A DNA stretch of 64,000 nucleotides from Parasponia andersonii (taxonomy: Eukaryota; Streptophyta; Magnoliopsida; Rosales; Cannabaceae). The DNA is taken from NCBI GenBank assembly GCA_002914805.1, contig JXTB01000105.1, forward strand, positions 128,879 through 192,878, given 5' to 3'. The notes beneath the pieces are model-generated. The model saw only the letters and a program-made list of their open reading frames with translations, was not told the origin of the DNA and made no database searches. The position numbers and the translations under genes were made by a program. Of the stretch, positions 58,300 through 64,000 are shown in pieces. Position 1 is the stretch's first letter; every line of letters begins with the position of its first letter.

Positions 58300-58830
58300 G
58301 TGCTAGCCAAGACACATTTAGTTGTGGCACATTCATGCCTCGTACAATGCCAATTTGGGTATGATTATTAATTGTATTGTGTTGGCTCTAGAACAATTAC
58401 AAATCATGTCTTTTCGTGTTGTGCCTGGCCTATAACATACCTATGCCCATGCCATCCTATGCCATGCTTGTGCCCGTTATCATGTCGATATACAGTAATC
58501 ATGCATTTGTCATGTTTGTTTATTTTAGTGTATAATTCTTCCTTTTTCGATATTATGTTATTATCATGCTTAATTATGTCCATTTTCAATATTATTATTT
58601 CCGTTCCTAATTGTAATAGTTTCCGATAGTGCTATTTCTTCGCCTAATTTTGTTCTTTTTAGATACTATATTATTTTCGTGCCTAATTGTGGTTCTTAAT
58701 GATATTATGCTATTATTATGTTTAAACTTGTTTGTTTTTTTTATCACATATTATTTTCACTCCTGATTATTATGTTGTAAACTATTATTGTTCTTGTGCC
58801 ACAATTATACTTGTTATTAATTTTTTTATT
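58300..58830 (+). repeat. Degenerate tandem repeat region
   Basis: Phrases of the type TTATTATCATGCTTAATTATG, TATTATTTTCGTGCCTAATTG and CTATTATTATGTTTAAACTTG recur about every 55-65 bases after a GC-richer lead (CCTATGCCCATGCCATCC). The repeat is old and imperfect. Confidence 0.5.
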
Positions 58831-59555
58831 TAGTTATTTTAATATTATTAGTGCATATTTACTTTTAAGTAATATTATAAATTATTAATTGTTATGTAAT
58901 ACAAATCAGTTATTTGAAAATTTGAGATAACTTTTATATAAAACAAGTCAAAATTGAAATATTGAGTGTATATAATAAATGATTATTAATTTAAATTTTT
59001 ATGATTTAAGTACATCCTAATTAGATTGACGCCTACTCATATTACTTACCAAAACTATACTTTTATTTCTTAAATTTTTAAAATTTTTCTATTGGAGGTG
59101 AGTTTTGCTCCTAGACCCTGAATATCTTTGAACTCTTTATCCAAACTTAATAAAATTTGGATTTTTTCTTCAAAAAGTTAGAAATTTATATAATATTTAT
59201 AGATATATTATTTTTACATATAAAATATTTCATTTTTACATTTTTATTAGATTAATTATATTAAAATTATGCCAAAAAAAATTTATGTAAGCTTAACATA
59301 AGTATATTTTTTACAAACATATTATTTTCCTTCATGCTTGCGTAGATAAAGTTACTCATCATGTCATGTCGTACTGGTTTGTAATTATGTCATACTCTTA
59401 CAACTTCATTAGTACTTGGTTTGTTTTAGTACACGACAACTAAATATTATTTAGTAGTAAAAGACTTTTTATGGCCAATTTTCTGTGAATATGGCATGAC
59501 TGAAAAGAAACAAGTTATAAAAGATTTTTCTGGTATAAAATGATGGTTTCTGAGC

Positions 59556-59919
59556 AGTGATGGAGCTACATTAAGCTTAACTTTTTTGGCATTAAAATTA
59601 GAATGTAATTTTTGAAAAGAAAAATTAGTCTTTTATCGTCTTTTGTTATCAAATTTTATATTTGCCCTCCCTGAAATTTTGGGTTAGGTAATTCTCTATT
59701 AATGAAATCCATCTTATTAAATCGATTTCATTATTTTCTTAAATGAAGTCTATTTCTCATTTCTTTTTATTATTTGTGAAGCCCATTTTCTATTCCTTTT
59801 AAAGTGTGCAGCGTAACCTATTAAAAAAATTAATTATAAATTATCAAAATTTATACTTAAAAAAACATATGTAGTCTAAATTCTGCCCCCTCTAAATTGA
59901 AAACCCGGCTTCGCCACTA
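59556..59919. mobile_element. Short TIR element (364 bp)
   Basis: The left AGTGATGGAGCTACA and the complement of the right end, AGTGGCGAAGCCGGG, are inverted matches. These are common termini of plant non-autonomous DNA elements. No target duplication could be fixed. Confidence 0.5.
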
Positions 59920-60368
59920 ATTTTGAGGCTAAAACCCTATTCTTTGATTTTTTTTTTCTTTTTTGAACAAATTACTCTCTAATTTAATATAATATTATGG
60001 AAACTTAGTCTGTTGACCACTTGTTATTCTTTACCAATATAAAATCTAAAAGTGTTGGCTTAATCCTTTGAAAAAAAAAATTTTGGTTTAAACTCTTCAT
60101 CCAAAAGTACATTTGAAGATTTGAAATCTCAATATCCTAGATTCAACAAAGCAAAGAAAAATAGATAATTACAAATAAAAACAAAGAATGAAATGTATTA
60201 AAAAAATTAACAATATGAAAGTTTATAAAATTATAACAACCGACATTTATTATGTAAGTCAAATAGAAAGTGAAGCTTTATATTAGGATATATCATAGGC
60301 AATCAAACCGAATAGAAAAATTTTTCCTCGCATTATCATTTGTCTCTCATCATTCAATAATTGAGTTT

Positions 60369-60897
60369 AGGTATTAATTGAGCAACAAAGTGCAGAGCCG
60401 AACTAGGCTCAACATGCACTGTTCATGGGCCTAAACTGATCTTGCCTTTTAAGGGGCCTAAGCTGGGCTTGAATTTTATGCCATAGGCCCAAGCACGGCC
60501 TTGGCCGTTCAAGTGCCTGTGCCAGCCCTAGCCTATCATGGGTCTGGACTGACCTTGATCTATGAAGTATTTGGACTTAACATTTTCATAATACTTTCTT
60601 AAACACTATATTTTTTGTTAATATTTTTATATTTAATTTAAAAAATAACAAAAAGGTCTCAAAACTCAATTTTTACACTAAATATTTCTTTAAAGAATGT
60701 ATTTTTCCAAAAAATAATTAAGAAACATTAATTTTCTTTAAGAAATTTTTTTTCCCAAATCAGGGCTAGCCTTGTTAAGGCCTAACAATAACAAGACCCA
60801 ACAATGCCAGTTCTGTAAAGGTTGGCCCAACCCTGTGCTATAGGGGGCCGAGCCTTTATAGGGCCTTCTTCTAGTGGGCCGAGTACTTAACACCTCT
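60369..60897. mobile_element. hAT-type non-autonomous element, 529 bp, with target-site duplication
   Basis: AATTGAGTTT occurs on both sides (60359-60368 and 60898-60907), an exact match of ten bases that includes an 8-bp hAT-size duplication. The left end AGGTATTAATT pairs with the right-end complement AGAGGTGTTAAGT. The interior is rich in GGGCC/GGCCC words (GGGCCTAAGC, TAGGGCCTTC), as in the other hAT element at 52628-53049. Confidence 0.75.
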
Positions 60898-60907
60898 AAT
60901 TGAGTTT

Positions 60908-63352
60908 GATAGAAAGTAAATAAATAGTTTATATCAGACTCTTAGCTTAAGGAATATTGTGACATGTCTTGTACCTTTTTATTAGTAATATCTTCAAAAT
61001 CGAAAGTAATCTTAGTAGTTATTTGAAAATGTGATAATTTATGAGGCATTGGTTCTGAATCCTTTGTTCACAAAAGATGTATGACAAACTCAAAGGCCAA
61101 AATCTTTATATTTTAAAATTTCCATATAAAGGCAGTGTCAATAAGTTAATAGTTGCAAATCAAATCTCCTAATTTCAAACTATTAGCCAATTTAAAAGGT
61201 ATGATTATTTATAGCTTATGCGGGAATACTTAAATATGCCAACAAATAAACTTAGATTTACCTCTTAAATAAAGAATTAGCATTGTAACTCTTGGAATAT
61301 AAATTTTGCAAATTACTTAATGATTTAAGAAAGTTAAAAAATGTGATCGTATTATCTCTCTGTATAACTACAATAGCTGTTAAAACAAGTCGAGTTAACA
61401 AAGCTTAAGTTGTTACTTGGAATTAAAGGATAATTGTTACTGAGTGAGTAGAAAAGTTGGTATTTCAATAAAACCAATCAACTATAATGAATTAACCCGA
61501 AAAATTCGGGTTGGAAGTAACCCTATCATCCAATATTCGATCGAGTTAAGTGTTAGTTCTAACCTACCAAATGCCATCTTGTTAGGGGTTACTCCTTAAA
61601 GTATATAATTGGATATTGAGATTTATTGAGTAATGAATAAATGCTTATATATCATGTTATTTCCTTTATCAGTAAAATAAGTGTAAAAATGTTATTTGAA
61701 AAAAGATTTAGTTTAAGAAAATTATATAAAATAGTTCATACTCATTAAATGAAGTTGGACACTTTATACAATTAAGATTATTAATGTGGTATATCTCTAT
61801 TATGAATAGTACTATTTTTCTGAATTATAGATTTGGAGACATTGAGATAGATGCACTATATATATTATGATTATATAGAAATAGACCAAAATAAAAATGA
61901 ATTTCTAATAAACTCCATTAGAATATAGAAAGTTAACATTCATCGATTGATGATTATTATATGAATTGATCTTAATCTAAGTAAATATGAGTATTATTAT
62001 ATGAATTGATCTTAATCTAAATAAATATGAACTCATGTTAGTCATATCATATCTTTTGATCTACATATGTGAGGTATGTTATAACATATTAATATCCTTA
62101 TATTTTAGAAATGTAATGTCACAAATTATTGGAAATATATTTCATAAATATAAAATCCACTTCTTCTCTTATTAGAAGGTAGAAAAGACATTTTGTATTG
62201 ATTCGAGTCTAAAAATAACTACGTTGTTTCTGTCAATGGTTGACAGATATTTATGATTTATTAACTTAAGGATAAATTAGCAAGTAATTGTTGATAGATA
62301 TTTATGACACACTTATTATTTATTAATTGTTCATTAGATAATCAACTACACTTAAGCATAAAGTAGTAATTAAAGATATTAACTAACTTAGACTTAGCTC
62401 TAATTATGAATATTTAGGGGAGAGTCAATTTACATATAATGATTCTATTAATAAACTACTCATACTATTCTGGTTAAGTAAATTTCAATATGTAATATTG
62501 AGAGTGCAACACTCGATTTTTAGTAAAGTAATCTAGAAGTTAATAAATTATGTTTATTGATTAAAAAATTTAATTAATAAATTAAATTTACTAAAACTTA
62601 ATATTATGAGTTCATTAGATCTCCTAACTAGCTTAAAATTACTGCATTGAATCACAAACTTAGAAAAAGAGAATACGTTATTATCCAAGTAAGTTTGGAC
62701 CATGGCTAGCCCTATACTAGTGACTTGCGCCTACTAATAGTACTTTAGGAGTAACATAATTAGTTTTAATTATTTAACTATTGTGACAACTATCTAAAAG
62801 TATCAAATATTTCATTAATATTAAGTGGTCTTTTATTATAGGATAATATTTATCAAAAGATTAATTTTAGGATCTAGCATGCGGTAATCCAATTTATTCT
62901 GTAATATTTAGTAGTTTGTAAACTTTCATTGTGTAACTATTATGATCTTCTATCTAGCTAATTCAGTTCAAATATATGTGCCTCTAAACTAAAAGGGTAC
63001 GTTTTGAGGCTCATACTATAAATAACCCATTTTTTTCCTTGTTCAGATTATACACGAACTAGGTTATGTTATAATTGTGATATCCATTCATTATCAATTA
63101 TGTGGATATATATATATATATATGTTTGTATTCATTCTTGTTATTATGTAACTTGTAAAAGACATATAATTTATTTTGTGCCTTAACAATAATATTTTGC
63201 CCCGTTATCTGGGAATGCAATATATAATTTATTTTACGTGTAAAGAACTAAATAAGTAAATTCATTAAACTCGGTCATTTGGACTACATTGAACTACATT
63301 TATTGCATGTAATTTCTCTGTGATTTTAATAATTATATATATATATATATAT
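60908..63352. other. AT-rich intergenic DNA without genes
   Basis: Apart from the 40-bp duplication and a short hairpin at 61494-61512 (AACCCGAA / TTCGGGTT around three A), I see nothing definable. Confidence 0.5.
61953..62032 (+). repeat. 40-bp tandem duplication
   Basis: ATTATTATATGAATTGATCT and then TAATCTAAGTAAATATGAGT occurs twice in succession, with only three or so differences near the end. Confidence 0.92.
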
Positions 63353-63590
63353 TAGACACTAATCCAGTATATATTTTTTTTAACCTATCTATGGGATTGG
63401 TTTTAGCTAATTAAAATTAAGCATGTATGTCTTTTCATAGTAAAAAGAAGAGATATAAAAGATTAAATAATAAGTATTTATTTATTTTTTATTTTTTTAA
63501 TTACTCAAATCATTATAGTCGTTAGTTCAATGACTAAAAAAGTAGTATCTACGGAGCAGTATAAAAAACCTACTTGATTGGGAACCAATA
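63353..63590 (+). mobile_element. TA-embedded MITE, copy 4
   Basis: AGACACTAATCCAGTATATA at the left, TTTTAGCTAATTAAAATTAA inside, and ACTTGATTGGGAACCAATAT at the right parallel the other copies. This one is more diverged and is preceded by a TA tract. Confidence 0.7.
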
Positions 63591-64000
63591 TATATTCACT
63601 TTAATATTGTATAACATAGGAATCAAACACATACAACTCAAATAAATTGACAAAGGTTAATTAAACCCATTTATTTACAAGTTACACATATGTGAAATAT
63701 TAACCCTTTGTTAAAAAAAAATCATATTTTAGATTAACCTATGTGCAAAAATACATGAATATCGACTCGACACACACGATTCTTGACATTAACTGACTTG
63801 ATATATCATATTCCTCCAATTTAGAGATGATAATTCATATCTGCAAGTTAGGTTCATATCAAGTTGATGTATAAAATTTATGTAACTCTATTAACCTAAA
63901 CTCATTGTGTCAAGAAATATGCAAATCCTAACTTATCGTACTTAAAACAGGTTGACCTAAACCCGACATACATGCACAATTCATTTAGACAAAGCATTAT
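63591..64000. other. Window end, probable repeat-derived DNA
   Basis: Phrases such as GACTCGACACACACGATTCT and GACCTAAACCCGACATACAT resemble the diverged sub-terminal parts of plant DNA-transposon-derived repeats; the element would run past the window edge. No gene is seen. Confidence 0.3.

Noticed and set aside
1-64000. CRISPR array, bacterial operon or organelle DNA insertion
   Set aside because: No regularly spaced repeats with unique spacers, no prokaryotic gene organisation, and no stretch recognised as plastid or mitochondrial coding or rRNA sequence.

Overview
The window is nuclear DNA of a flowering plant, almost certainly a eudicot. It is strongly AT-rich. Its genes have several short exons separated by GT...AG introns, their proteins are recognisable plant families, and the intergenic space is filled with plant-type transposable-element debris: a Ty3/gypsy LTR element, hAT, Mutator-like and PIF-like non-autonomous elements, tRNA-derived SINEs and TA-embedded MITEs. 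The species cannot be named from the sequence. A 91-base run of N marks an assembly gap at 57053-57143.

Layout. 1-4262 is the left-truncated copy of a decayed Ty3/gypsy retrotransposon on the minus strand, with one complete 659-bp LTR. 4263-14040 is gene-free and holds SINE and MITE remnants, a 350-bp direct duplication and two inverted copies of a ~1.45-kb repeat; one copy sits inside an older terminal-inverted-repeat element. 14148-18488 (+) is a five-exon gene for a plant SMN (survival motor neuron) homologue in which no Tudor domain is visible. 23089-28318 (+) is a seven-exon gene for a plastid-type NAD(P)-binding Rossmann protein of the At1g32220 family. 30365-38440 contains a minisatellite followed by a ~3.8-kb direct tandem duplication with the same MITEs in both copies. 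38763-41587 (+) is a five-exon DAD1 gene (oligosaccharyltransferase subunit). 44344-46360 (-) is an ATG8-interacting protein 1/2 (ATI1/ATI2) homologue with a leader intron whose donor is near 47165. 47812-50203 is a Mutator-like element carrying a nested PIF/Harbinger-like element. From about 50.2 kb to the end no credible gene is visible: the region holds MITEs, two hAT-type elements with recognisable target-site duplications, short tandem repeats and the gap.

The four genes are housekeeping genes and do not form one pathway: snRNP assembly (SMN), a plastid-associated oxidoreductase-like protein, ER N-glycosylation (DAD1) and selective autophagy of ER/plastid material (ATI). The At1g32220-like gene followed by DAD1 on the same strand recalls the adjacency of At1g32220 and At1g32210 (DAD1) in Arabidopsis, so it looks like conserved microsynteny stretched here by repeat insertions.

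I found no clearly new biological system. The observations most worth a second look are the Tudor-less SMN with a duplicated YG-box segment just beyond an exon boundary, the 3.8-kb tandem duplication seeded in a minisatellite, the four-copy MITE family embedded in TA tracts, and the inverted pair of 1.45-kb repeats.
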